Source: Darksidea phi
Taxonomy: Eukaryota; Ascomycota; Dothideomycetes; Pleosporales; Lentitheciaceae
Direction of reading: 5' to 3'
Length of the DNA stretch: 64,000 nucleotides
Assembly: GCA_030770425.1 (NCBI GenBank)
Contig: JASJFT010000020.1
Span: forward strand, 294,162-358,161
The notes below the pieces were generated by a model, which saw nothing but the letters and a program-made list of their open reading frames with translations, ran no database searches and was not told the origin of the DNA. A program made the position numbers and the translations under genes. Numbering within the stretch: the first letter of the stretch is position 1; every line of letters begins with the position of its first letter. Shown piece by piece: positions 50,101 through 60,400 of this stretch.

Positions 50101-52804
50101 GCGGACGCCGCATGTATAGCTCAGGGCTCAACCACCAGTCGTGGATATAGATTACATCCTTGGCCATATTAATTGCCCTCGATACGTTCCACATGTAGTC
50201 ACGACCATCGACCAGCCACTGCGCGTAGATGTGCTTTCGTACAGGCGCAAAGCTCTGGAATCGATGTGTGTTTGCCCATTCGGTATTCTGTACCATGAAC
50301 TTGATAGAGTCTTCGAATTGCTTCAGCTGCCTGTCATTCTTGGCGAGCATTTTCATTGTCCGTTCGGAGTTGACAAGTCGCAGCTGGTGGTGGCCGGTCG
50401 CCGATGCCTTTGCCTCGCTCGCAATGACCCTAGCTTTCTTCTCCTTCAATTTCTGGGACTTGGACTCAGTCGTAAAGTCAGAGTCGACTAGAAAAACATC
50501 GTATACGTTCATCTCCTCTGGTGAGTCTACACAGACAACGTAACTGTGTCGTACCAAGAACCACTTGGGCCAGTGTCGCTGCATTATCGTAATGGGAGCC
50601 CATTTCTTCCTGTTGTCAACGCCTTTTGAGGACTTGATCATCATAAGGCCTTCCTTTCCGTGGTAGCCACCTTCAGCAGCCAACCGGACGCCCAGAGCAG
50701 AGAGTTCGAGGAACTTGCAAAGACGGTTGCTGTCGGGTCGGAAGATGAGATACGTAATCAGTTCTTTCAGATAGGTCTCCAGCTTTTTGCGCTGTCGTTC
50801 TTGGTGCGTCTGTTTACTTTGACCACCCGATGCCCCGACAGCAGCACCAAAGCTGCCTTGCCGAACAGCGAGCGGACTGGTAGCGGCAGGTGGCTCAGGT
50901 CCAGTGATACTCGATTTCCGGCGGCTGAGGTGGAAAGACGACTTTCGTCGGCTCGTTCTACCTGGTCGCTCTGTGCCACTTGCATCGCCGTCCGCGTCAG
51001 CTTCTTCTTTTTCCTCTTCTTCCTCGTCATCAAGAATGCCATAGCCTCGCAGACCTCGCAGGTAAGGTAATACACTCTTCGGGAATCGCGGTAACTTCGG
51101 TGTGTTATCGTCCCTTTCACCATCCTTGTCGGTCTTCTCCCCCATTTTCTCCTTGCCATCCTTCCTCCCACTTTTCGGTTTTGATGAACCGATTGCGAAT
51201 GCATTTTGCTTTTCCTGAAGCTTGAACTTTAAATGAAGGTTTGCAAAGTCCCTAACGGATCGATATATGATCCACTTCATCCGAGTGAGGCCGCTGCCGT
51301 ACTCCAGCTCAATTCGCAGAGCAGTATGACGCTCTCCCTCCTTATCACCTATCTGATCAGTGTCGGTGACGCTCACCTTGAGCTGCTCCAGCAGAATGGG
51401 AACCCGCTTGTGACCGTGCTCGTCGCGCTGGAACATACTTGCAAGGAATAGAGCAGCGGGAGCTCCGGCCAAAAGCTCAGCCATGAGCTCGGCAGACTTT
51501 GCGTGATCAACCTGCTGTCGATCCGCTTTTGCTCGTGTGCCCAGCAGGCGCAGACTGTTCTTGATTGATTTCCACTTCTGTGCACTCATGCTAGAGGTAC
51601 GTTCACTGCGTATCCGCCACGGCGAAGGTTGAGCACCGTCACCGCTTCCGCCAAAAGCCGTGAGCCTCCGCAAGTTGCTCGGGCGCTTTCCTCCATCCTC
51701 CGCATTTGGGTCGTGTCGACGGAGACCGCCGTATGAAAGCCCCCTTGCGCTATGGAGACCCCTTGCCCATGTGCTCTCCTTGGCCAGTCGGTCCCGGCCC
51801 TCGTCCTCGGATACACCTTGCCGTTGGTGTTCGGGGATGTCGCTCATAGTGCCGCGGCGCAGGAAGCCCGGGCGAGGTTGATTGCTAGTTGTTGGTGTCA
51901 CGGTCGGCGAGTCTCGTGAGAAGAAGTGGCCGTTTGTGGCTTTGGGTGTCGTCGGCGCTGTCTGTGTACCTTCAGCGCCCTCATCAAACCACCGCCGGCT
52001 CTTCCTTCTCTTCCGAGGCGGACGCGAGGGACCTTCGCCTGCACTTTCCTCGGCATCGGCGTCGGCTTCGCTGTCCTGTCCATCGAACCGGAATTCGTCT
52101 CGCTCTGAAGCCGGAGAGAGGGCCGCACGTGGTGAGCCGTCTTGCATTGACGAGCTTCCAGCGTAGGCGCTCTGGCTCCGGCCATGCCCTTGTAGAGCCA
52201 TAGGCGCCGCCAATGCCTTCAGCTTTACCATGAATGATGAGCCCTGCCTTTCCCGATCCTTGCCCTTGTTCTCCCTGCCCTCAGCCTCGTCCTCATGCAG
52301 GGATTGTTGTCTTGATTGCACATTCGAATCGGTCCCAAAAGTAGTAGTACGCGCAAACTGGACACTCCGCCGTCCTTTTGGTGCGGCATCGGACTCCTCA
52401 CCCTCGGCGGTGCCTCGCCGCGAGATGGGGGCAATCGGAGGCTGCGGCGCAGGAGAGCCATTGGCAGGGCGGAGCGCGGACGGAGGCGCCTTCACGGGAG
52501 GGTCGCTACTGACGAGCTCGTTCGTAGGTTGTTGCTTCAGCGCCGCGGCGGGGGCGTGGAAGGGGAACTCGTCTGGCTCGTCCGCCGAAAGAGGCTCACC
52601 GGTCGGAGCGGATTTCGTGATGATCGGAGCGCCGTTGGCCGCAGGGGCAGACATGTCCTTTGTCTCGTGAGCATTTTGGGCGACTCGCAGCGGGGAGAGG
52701 ATGTGCGAAGCGTCGTTGGGCCGGCCGTTGGTCGTGTCACCCCTCGTCATGGGGGACTTGGAGCGGGTCATCGGCGAGACGCCAGATTCTGGCGAGTCCG
52801 CCAT
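47144..52804 (-). CDS. Phospholipase D1 (PLD1/Spo14 type)
   Basis: An intronless frame of 1,886 aa from the ATG at 52804. It hydrolyses phosphatidylcholine to phosphatidic acid and choline at membranes. A long disordered Ser/Pro/Arg-rich N-terminus (~400 residues) precedes a PX-like region (around residues 490-560, RMKWIIYRSVRDFANLHLKF). A PH-like region follows (~700-780, WPKWFLVRHSYVVCVD), then two HKD catalytic motifs: HHEKICIVD near residue 970 and HAKCMVVDD near 1277, followed by GSANINERSMLGSRDSE. A second low-complexity stretch (~1380-1700) precedes a conserved C-terminus with DPLSDSFFLDVWHTAAENN and VQGHLVLWPYNWLEDE. The length and order match filamentous-fungal PLD1. Lack of introns is notable but known for large fungal genes. 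Confidence 0.95.
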   Translation of the reverse strand: MADSPESGVSPMTRSKSPMTRGDTTNGRPNDASHILSPLRVAQNAHETKDMSAPAANGAPIITKSAPTGEPLSADEPDEFPFHAPAAALKQQPTNELVSSDPPVKAPPSALRPANGSPAPQPPIAPISRRGTAEGEESDAAPKGRRSVQFARTTTFGTDSNVQSRQQSLHEDEAEGRENKGKDRERQGSSFMVKLKALAAPMALQGHGRSQSAYAGSSSMQDGSPRAALSPASERDEFRFDGQDSEADADAEESAGEGPSRPPRKRRKSRRWFDEGAEGTQTAPTTPKATNGHFFSRDSPTVTPTTSNQPRPGFLRRGTMSDIPEHQRQGVSEDEGRDRLAKESTWARGLHSARGLSYGGLRRHDPNAEDGGKRPSNLRRLTAFGGSGDGAQPSPWRIRSERTSSMSAQKWKSIKNSLRLLGTRAKADRQQVDHAKSAELMAELLAGAPAALFLASMFQRDEHGHKRVPILLEQLKVSVTDTDQIGDKEGERHTALRIELEYGSGLTRMKWIIYRSVRDFANLHLKFKLQEKQNAFAIGSSKPKSGRKDGKEKMGEKTDKDGERDDNTPKLPRFPKSVLPYLRGLRGYGILDDEEEEEKEEADADGDASGTERPGRTSRRKSSFHLSRRKSSITGPEPPAATSPLAVRQGSFGAAVGASGGQSKQTHQERQRKKLETYLKELITYLIFRPDSNRLCKFLELSALGVRLAAEGGYHGKEGLMMIKSSKGVDNRKKWAPITIMQRHWPKWFLVRHSYVVCVDSPEEMNVYDVFLVDSDFTTESKSQKLKEKKARVIASEAKASATGHHQLRLVNSERTMKMLAKNDRQLKQFEDSIKFMVQNTEWANTHRFQSFAPVRKHIYAQWLVDGRDYMWNVSRAINMAKDVIYIHDWWLSPELYMRRPPAISQKWRLDRLLQRKAQEGVKIFVIMYRNVNAAIPIDSEYSKYSLLDLHPNIFVQRSPNQIRQNTFFWAHHEKICIVDHTVAFCGGVDLCFGRWDTPQHTVVDDKLTGFERDDTPKDSDHCQLWPGKDYSNPRVQDFFALDKPYEEMYDRSRIPRMPWHDIGMQIVGQPARDLTRHFVQRWNYLLRQRKPSRPTPFLLPPPDFNPADIEALGLDGTCEVQILRSATSWSLGTPNKTEHSIMNAYVQMIATSEHFVYIENQFYISSCEVLGTKIENSISDALVDRIKRAHQNQEDWRACIVIPLMPGFQNTVDQQEGSSVRLIMACQYRSICRGETSIFGRLRAADIEPEDYISFYALRSWGAIGPQKALVTEQLYIHAKCMVVDDRVAIIGSANINERSMLGSRDSEVAAIVRDTEVLDSYMAGEPYKVGKFPHTLRMRLMREHLGVDTDACCEEEWESRHSEADSHGFHTDSSAPSSPTHDRVTEQKLTENKHRLEDDLIARAEKLHSFNHDIDWEQENNPHLQTKKKQTTDARISSNAAHQKDVRGDGPDRMREIDTERPSVAHGRDSYINDKGHEVLVSDVASEGVGLTPKKNSTRARGRSNTVNTRTSGHSSLPDGYAGLPPPRMPRMDTRQLGLPQLSQLPSLPLCDDTDIGGPPLLRTFSQGSASIINPLLTDMHRPIVTDDCMRDPLSDSFFLDVWHTAAENNTKLFRQVFRCMPDNEVKTWKEYKEYAAFAERFAQSQGLGKSTARKQQETPGKTGPPGTGTADKIVSTPGHTTKQVEALGEKLSEKISTHSDQDENNKLGKVEQWAEDQEKQQQLQSSLHVNTAGGAVDEKGALKSVDNATVSPMNPSMPAHTFTFPPAPPIPESDNTDFANANGNSNGFNRPRQVTISEPQRDGTLGRAHASTMGSKRSRRRATTKSSTRQFHSTDDMLDKEDAKKVLDLVQGHLVLWPYNWLEDEEKNNGWLYTVDQIAPLEI

Positions 52805-53843
52805 ATTAATTGCGAGAGGTGTTACCTCGCATATACGTTCCCCTGATCAGAACCTCAAGAGGGGGGGCGACGATGGTTGTTTCCCTCTAGCGGAGGGCGC
52901 GGGCTTGCAGTTCGTTGGGCCCCGTGTTCGCTATACGACCATGGTTGCGGCGGACCGTCGGGTTTGGATGACAATGATTACATAGACCAATCAAGCAGTA
53001 TTCGCAGTCCCAGGCCAAACATTCTCCTGCTGTGTGCAATGGGGCGAGGTGTTTTAAATCTGAGTGAGCGGATGCACCTTGTAATCTTGCCATGTCGCGC
53101 ATCCTTGCAGGTCTGAGGCAAGGACAGGGGATGTCACGCGCGCCGCCTGAGGAACAACGCGCCAACCCCACCAAATCAGCACTAGCCGCATGTCCATCGA
53201 AATGTCCTTCCATCAGCATGTCAAGTCCCATGTTCGAGCTTCGAGATTCATGAGTGCGTCGTCCATGAAGTGTGTTTTACGAGCTCAATTTCAGGGCCTT
53301 GATCTACTCAGTATATGATGGCTAACCGTACAACCTCCACGCTGTGTGTATCCAACAGTGCACGTATGCAAGATGGAATGCCATGAAGGCCATCAAGTTG
53401 ATCATCATGTAACAGACGGGAAGACGTACAAGGGTGTAGCATGAACGGATTGCCAGTGGGTCGGTTTTGCGACACCCAGTCTCCATACAAAAGATCTCTC
53501 CGCGATCTGGCAGTCCGTTCATGCTACCTCCTTGTAGATCGCCCGGGTAGCGCTAGTTACGTGCTCGTACCGCCTTCAAATACGGTACCATCCCTAGCGC
53601 CCTAGAATTAAAGCTATCCGCCGAATTATACCAACGAGCAATTATTAGCACACGAAAAAGTTCACATCTACGACCCTTGGTGCGCAGGGTAACGTCCTTC
53701 CGAACCGCCTTAGACGCGACGCGACGCGACAGCCTCGGCCGGCGTCTAGCTCCCACCTTATACCCCACTCCAAGGGTTTTCCATCCCAAATCTAACCCGA
53801 CGTCTCCAATTGTCCTCTACAACCCACCATCCCATACCTCACA
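52805..53843. promoter_or_regulatory. Divergent intergenic region, PLD1 and hydrolase
   Basis: A 1.04-kb spacer between two divergently transcribed genes. No supported gene, repeat or RNA is seen. Both promoters are expected here. Confidence 0.45.
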
Positions 53844-54905
53844 ATGGCGGCAACAACAAACCCCCTCCACACCACACACACCGGCCCCGTCCCCACCATC
53901 TCAACGCAAACCTACACAATAGCCGGCATCCTCGTAACCATCCACGGCCTCACCGAGCTCCCCGCCGGCATAACCTCCGTAGCCAGCCTATGGCTCCTCC
54001 ACCCGCGTCTACAAACCAAAGAAAAAATGGCCCCCATCGCCGCCGAAATAATCCACGCACACAACAAGCGGATACACGAAGGGCGGGCCGGAAAAACGGC
54101 AAAGGGATTGATCGCCGTGTCGTTTGACCAGCGGAACCACGGCTCGAGATTAGTAGACAAGCTGCATAACGAGGCGTGGCGACAGGGCAATCCGAGACAT
54201 GCCCAGGATATGTTTGGCTGTTTTCATGGCACCGCGGCGGATACATCGCAGCTTATTTCGCATCTCGAGTCGTATATTTTTGCTGAGCCTTCCGCCGCTT
54301 CGCCGAAGATCACTGAGCACTTCGTCCTTGGTATATCGCTAGGTGGCCATGCAGCGTGGCATTGCATCTTATCCGATCCTCGAATTACAGCTGCTGTGGT
54401 GGGGATAGGATGTCCCGATTATACACGATTGATGACCGATCGAGCGAGATTGTCCAAACTCGATACTTATACGCAAAGTACGCCGCCTGGCGCTTCGTTC
54501 CTAGGCTCAGTGGACTTCCCAATAGCGTTGAGGGAAGCGATCGCGCAGTATGATCCTGCCGGTTTATTGCTCCCCAACTATTTCAATCCTACAGGTCCGG
54601 ATGCAGAGGTGGGGAAGGCGACATTGGATCGGTTCAGAATGCTGGTTCGGGAACGGTTACATGGAAAGCGTATATTGAATTTGAGTGGGAAGGAAGATAA
54701 GCTGGTGCCTTATGCTGCCGGGGAGCCGTTCCTGAAAGTGCTCAAGAAAGTGCTAGCAGAAGATCCTAGTTTGGACGTTGTGTTTGAAGATGTCTTGTTC
54801 GATGGCGTGGGCCACGCTTTCCCGCATAGCATGGTGGAAAAGTCAACCGAGTGGATATGTGGTTTGCTGGCGAAGGAGGAGACGCCGGTGACAAGTAAGA
54901 TATAA
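53844..54905 (+). CDS. Alpha/beta-hydrolase fold protein
   Basis: A single-exon frame of 353 aa starting at an ATG just downstream of a CT-rich leader. The alpha/beta-hydrolase triad is visible: the nucleophile elbow LGISLGGHAAW (Ser ~res 169), an acidic residue in LSGKEDKLVPY (~res 285) and histidine in GVGHAFPHSM (~res 323). An SFDQRNHGSR segment precedes the elbow, as in esterase/peptidase-like members. It lacks a signal peptide, so it is probably cytosolic. The substrate cannot be predicted. Confidence 0.85.
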   Translation: MAATTNPLHTTHTGPVPTISTQTYTIAGILVTIHGLTELPAGITSVASLWLLHPRLQTKEKMAPIAAEIIHAHNKRIHEGRAGKTAKGLIAVSFDQRNHGSRLVDKLHNEAWRQGNPRHAQDMFGCFHGTAADTSQLISHLESYIFAEPSAASPKITEHFVLGISLGGHAAWHCILSDPRITAAVVGIGCPDYTRLMTDRARLSKLDTYTQSTPPGASFLGSVDFPIALREAIAQYDPAGLLLPNYFNPTGPDAEVGKATLDRFRMLVRERLHGKRILNLSGKEDKLVPYAAGEPFLKVLKKVLAEDPSLDVVFEDVLFDGVGHAFPHSMVEKSTEWICGLLAKEETPVTSKI

Positions 54906-55183
54906 AATATGTGAATTCGTCTGCACATGCATCATTGGCCTAACGTTCGTCGCTAGTATACCATGATACCTATTCCAAAGTAAGTCGCAATCTCTACCAC
55001 CTTATCATTCAGCATCCCCTTCCGTGTCCAAAGGAACAAAAGCCCGCCAAACCATAAATGTCCGGGGTATACAACGCCAGCAATGCAACGTTGAAGCACC
55101 ACACACGCGCATGACTCCCTCCTCGCACTATTCGCCGGATTTCCCAATCCTTTCCCATATCTTTTCCCCGCATCTCTGACAAC

Positions 55184-57422
55184 CTACTTCTTCCCGTCCC
55201 CGCTCCTCAACCTCAACCCAATATTCTTCTGCTTCTCTGCCTCCTTCTCCACTTGTTCCTGCGCCGCGCTCATTCTCCTCGTCAGCCTTTCAGCCTTTCC
55301 AGCCCCAGGCTGCTGAGCAGGCCCCGTGCCATCGTTGGCTGGCTTCTGGGCCTTGCCTTTTGCGTTGTCTGCCCGGGGTTTGCGAGGGCCGGAAACAGGT
55401 TTGAAGCCATACTTGTTGGAGATGCTATTATTGGATGAGGGCGTACCGGGAGCTGCTTGGGCTTTGGGGGCGCCGGTCTTGGGTGGGGGTTTTGCACGAG
55501 TGGTTTTGGGTTTAGCCGCTGTGGGATTGGTGGTGGGCGCCGCCTTGCCCTTCTTAAACCCTATAGCGGCTTTCGTCGGTGGTGCCAGAGGATCCTCGCT
55601 ATCGGAACCCATCTCTCCCGCAGCGCCAGTATGGAAAGACGCCGGCTTGGGTTTCGTCTTTGCCTTAGATCTACCCTGGCGCTTCGTCTTCGGCTTTGGT
55701 GCTTCCTCGGCATCGACGACCATTTCCTCTATCTCCCCAACGTCCAGAGCTCTCACGCCTTTCGCGATACCCGAGTTAGCGCTCTCGCGTTCTCTCTTTT
55801 CCTCCTGCTTTGCGTCCGCCCGTGTACGCCGCTTCTCATAGCCCAGATCCAGAGGGTGTCTGTCCCGCTGCCCCATACCCTGTACGATTCTGCCAGACGC
55901 ATCTAGCCGCTCTTTGGACATGGCGCTCAGCTTCGAAGGTGCGGGGTTTTTGGGGGTGCTCTGAGAAGCTGCCGAGTTAAGGAGACCCTGGAAGAGTAAT
56001 GATTTCGGACTCTGGCTTGCGGGAGGGAGCGTAGTTGACATTTGTTGGGTAAAGGGAAGCCCATTGCCGTGAATGGTGGGTTTAGCTAGTTTCTATGCAT
56101 CGGTTAATTGTCTGTGGTGTTATTGTGCAGAGTAGTACAATAGACAAAGCTATAGTCTTACGCTTTATTAAAGCGACATTACAAGCACATGAGGCAGACA
56201 TGTGGCTAGAAGACAAAACACTTACCATTAGCTTGGCCAACACCTCTTCCCTTTCGTTTATTTCATCTTCTTCTAACTCATTCAGAAATCTCTTGCTCGG
56301 CTCAGTCGCTCGCTCCTTGGTCGTTGCTGTAGCGCCGTGCGGTGTACCAGCCTTAGCGTTACCTCCTCCAGTTGTAGCCCGAGCCTCAGTTAGAGTATTG
56401 GTCTTCCGCTTCTTTCTAGAATAGCCTCCGTCGTCGGACTCTGAGGAGTCGTCTGGCTTGAACAAAGTTGCAGCTGGTCGCTTGTCCAGGGACTTATTAA
56501 TGGTGGCAGGTTCGGCTCGCTTCCGGGGGATTGAAGTCTCCAGCTTTAAGGATGCAACCGAAGACTCGGCGATCGGTACAGTTTCAAGGACAGAAGTTTG
56601 AGACTTTGGTGTGAACGGCGCGTTTGATGCGCTTGCCGAAGCATCATCCATCGGGACGTCGGGGATAACGTTACCGACTGGAGCACGGTGTAGCGAAAGG
56701 TGCGATGGCAGAGTATCGGCCCATGGCAAGCCTGCAGAGACAACTTCTGTCGGCCCAGTCGCCATAGGGGTGCCCAGACTAGTCGGCTCACTATCTGTGG
56801 ACGGTGATGCGGCGGCGGCAGCCTCTTGGAGTCCGGCAAGAAACGAACATGGCGCTGCCTTCCCAACTACCGCATGCTCTGCTACCTTAGTAGACTGATT
56901 TATGGAACTCTCTAGTTGTAGTGACGATATTCCGTGACTTGGTTCCGACTCCATGTAAGACGAAGTACGACCAAATGGCATGTTTCGAAGTGCCGTGGGA
57001 GCATCTGGAGTGGGCGAGCGTCCGGATCCATGACCCTCCCTCGTTAGCATCTCTACGATATGAATCGGTGGGGCTACCGCGAACGTATACTTCGCATGAC
57101 GTATTGCATTGTTGGATTTGATTACCTTGTTTGTTCGTCCTTGTACTTTCGCTGCAGACAGCTCTTGAGAGACAGTCACCTGAGCCGCCGTCGCACTACT
57201 CTCCGATGCTGCACGTTCTTGACTGGTTTGAGGCTCCTCCGGAGGACCCGACCAATCAAAATCTTCAATGGCTTGCAGACCTTCCTTCCAGGTTCCACCA
57301 TAAAGATCCGCGGGGTATATGTTGTCGTCTGGTGGGAAGAGGATACGTTCGATGCGCCTATCTGGGAAGAAGGTCAAGAATCCGAGCTCTTCGAGGACCT
57401 CGCCGCTAAGTTTGGCCGCCAT
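55184..57422 (-). CDS. Hypothetical low-complexity protein (two exons joined)
   Basis: Two open frames join cleanly. Exon 1 (57422-56226) ends at ATG|GTAAGT, a 133-nt intron (56225-56093) follows, and exon 2 (56092-55184) continues in phase to give 701 aa. The N-terminus (SGEVLEELGFLTFFPDRRIERILFPP) looks folded. The rest is Ser/Thr/Ala/Pro-rich, with basic patches (SRKKRKT, KPKTKRQGRSKAKTKPK) that look like nuclear localisation signals and an acidic NELEEDEINEREE segment. I do not recognise the family; a nuclear role is inference. An upstream ATG at 57554 would add 44 Arg-rich residues. If the intron is not used, exon 2 would be a separate 285-aa gene starting at 56041. Confidence 0.55.
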
Positions 57423-60400
57423 AATGGGCGAAGACGTAAAGAATAGAGAGGTTTGCCTACAGCCGCCGAGCTGAAAGTGTCTGAGCCGAGAAACAGAAGC
57501 CCGTGGGAGTTGGCAGTGATCGGAGCGTGAGACACGACGTCGCGATGTTGCCATAGAGAAGTAAACAAATTCTTCTTACTGAGCCATCACAAAGCTTGAG
57601 TGAATGAGGTAGGTGATCTTTAGCTGTCGTCAGAGCTACAGAGCAAGTATCAAGGCTAGCATACAGCCAATCAGAACGCATATTCAGAGTGAAAGAGAAG
57701 TGAAAAGCCCGCTAACTCACTGACTCGACCGACGCGTGTGTCTTGACTTCTCGCCTCACCCACTTCTGGAAAAGCAACTGGTGGAACTCAGCGAACGTTC
57801 GGCAAGGTGCTCGAGCATGAACCGGCAGCAAGCCTAATGGACACCCTAGCAACTTATATGAAGTCTGATGGATGCAGGATGGGGGTTGTGGGAAGGTTTG
57901 TTGACAAGCTGTTCGAAGAGAAGAGAACTGAGGCTTTACTTCGCGCCGTTTCACGTGACTCATGCAGTGTAATGCAGCGAGCCGTCGAGATCCATGTCGT
58001 GTAATGCAGCGAGCCGTCGAGATAGCGAATCGTGTAATGCAGCGAGCCGTCGAGATCCATGTCGTGTCGGAAAGAGGAGCGAAAGAACGTCATTACCCAA
58101 TATGATTTGCTAACCAACGCCGAGAACTAGCTTATGTGCCCAAATCGTAGTCCATAATCGTTAAAGTCATTGCCGAAGGTAGTTGTTCCATTCATCCTCT
58201 TATTCATCATCTTGAGCCGTGAATGTCGTCATATCGGAATCGCATTTGAGACTGCATTGCCGGTATCTACGGGAAGTGCCAACACCCTACCCATCATTAG
58301 CGAGATCTCCCCGGCCCGGATTCGAAACGTACTTCCTTCCCGCATCCGTCGCGCAGCAGCAGCACAACAAGCTCGCGGGCCAACACACAATCTAATTGGG
58401 ACGTCAGTGGTCCGTGCGTAGATGAAGCGCAAACGGAGGCCAGAAACGCACCGCCATGCCGACCGTAATGGCGAACCCAATGGTCGGGCCGACGACTTTG
58501 CAGCGACACGGATTCTGATCCCTAAATATTATCAGTCGGAAAATCTTGGTTGGGGGGCCGGAGGGTATCCGTACGTTCCGCATTGGAAGCAGATGATTGG
58601 GAGCGGGATGCAGTCCATTGTCGGGTTTTGATTTAGGAGAGGACTTAAGAGAGTTGAAGGAGACGTGTAGGACGCTTAGGTTCTGCGCTTGTTAAAGGAG
58701 TGGAGAAACGAGATCGTTGGGAAGAAGTTGGGAAATAACTTGGAAGCATCGATGCAACGACGCCAAGGTAATGATGACTAACGCACGTGTGACGGCGTGA
58801 TTGGGTCATAACATGAACTTGCACAATCCGTTCGTCAACGCGTCCGCAGCTTCCGAAGTGAATTTTTGGAGCTCCATGCCCTTCAAAAAGCACGTGCGTA
58901 TACTAATGGTCGTACAAACGACTGGAGCTGCTTTCAGTACTAACCAAATGAGGACTCGACCCTGTTCTTCTATGCTAGATAGCTGTGAGCTTGCGGAATG
59001 AACAGGTATAAAGGAGCTGCCGTTGGACGTGGTCAAGATTCTAGTTTTGAGGAAGTGGGGGACGATGTGGGAGGTAGGTATCAGTTATATGGACTAGTTT
59101 AATGTCACTGGATGGCAGGAGTCTCCATTCCGAATGAGTAACACGCAGAAACAACCTATCGCGTTAGATTATGAGGATACAAGGAATCTTCGCGCTTCAA
59201 CAGCAGGACTAAAAAAAAAAGAAATGCATATATTGCACATGCAGTCCTACGAGTCCGAGCCAAGGCCGCTTGAGCGAAACCCGCCTCCCTCAATCTAGAT
59301 AGATAATGGATATACATCGCGCAGAAGGAAGATGGGATGGCCAAGTGGTATGTGCGCACTCGATCTAGAAGTCAATATAATCCTGCTAGTGAAATTGACG
59401 GTGGGTTTTCAAAAGTCTCAGACAGCCCAGGTTATAGAAGGCGGGGACTACTATATACGCAGTGCGCAGGTTGGAGATTCTTAGGAACTCTTTTTGTTGT
59501 TGGGATTTGAAGGGTTGGAGTCTGTGCGATGTATTCTTATTAAGGATTGGATTTCCGTTGGGGTGTCTAGATAGTAGCAGCTACAGCTACTGGAACGCCA
59601 CGGAAAATAATAGTATGCGTAGAACGAACGTAGCTTTGGCCCGTATATCTAGGGTAGACTTCTTCGGTACAAAATCCCTGGGCGAACGAATATACTGCAG
59701 AGTAACTGCGGGCTGCTGATAGGGATGATGTGACATATCTACCTCTTCTATTCTTCTATATAGAGTAGAGCATGTTCTATTATTCTCGGCCCCAAAGCTG
59801 GGAATAAGCTGGGTAGGTAGGCGAAAATCGATATTTGAGCCGGGCCGATCTAATCAGGCCGAGGAACGGGCGCCGAGTTTACTTGTCCGTACCCAAGTGG
59901 TACACGGGAATTAAGGTGGGTTTTGCCGCTAATGTCGGAATCCGCGGATGCCGGTAAGGCTGAACAAGCGCTGCCCTCCTACGCTCATATCGCACAGACC
60001 CCCATCTATAACAAAACACCCTACAAAGTCCTAAACGCCTATACTTGCCGCAGGAAATTATCAATATCCCCATCTGAACGCGATTAGATGTCAACGCAGC
60101 CAACCAAGCCGCACGTCGAATTAAGCTTAAGAAGAGGAATCAGCGAGACCCAGCCAGCCACGCGCCCTCAGCTCGCGTGGTAATATCTCGTCTGTGGGAA
60201 CCCAGTCGCCGAGACGAAGAAGCTTACTAAGCCCGGGGACGCGAGAGACGACGGGTTGGCAACGCGCGACAAGGCTATTGGATTGGCTCGCGCTACTATC
60301 GGGATTCGGCTCGATCACTGCGAAGGTGAATGGGTCCGGGGTAGTGGGTTGTGCGCGTGGGTTAGTGTGCCGGTTGCCTACTTTCAGCTGATGGGAAACA

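Noticed and set aside
58300..58345. GATTCGAAAC / GTTTCGAATCC sequence resembling a tRNA T-arm
   Set aside because: The five flanking bases do not pair into a T-stem on either strand, and no acceptor or anticodon arm can be built around it.
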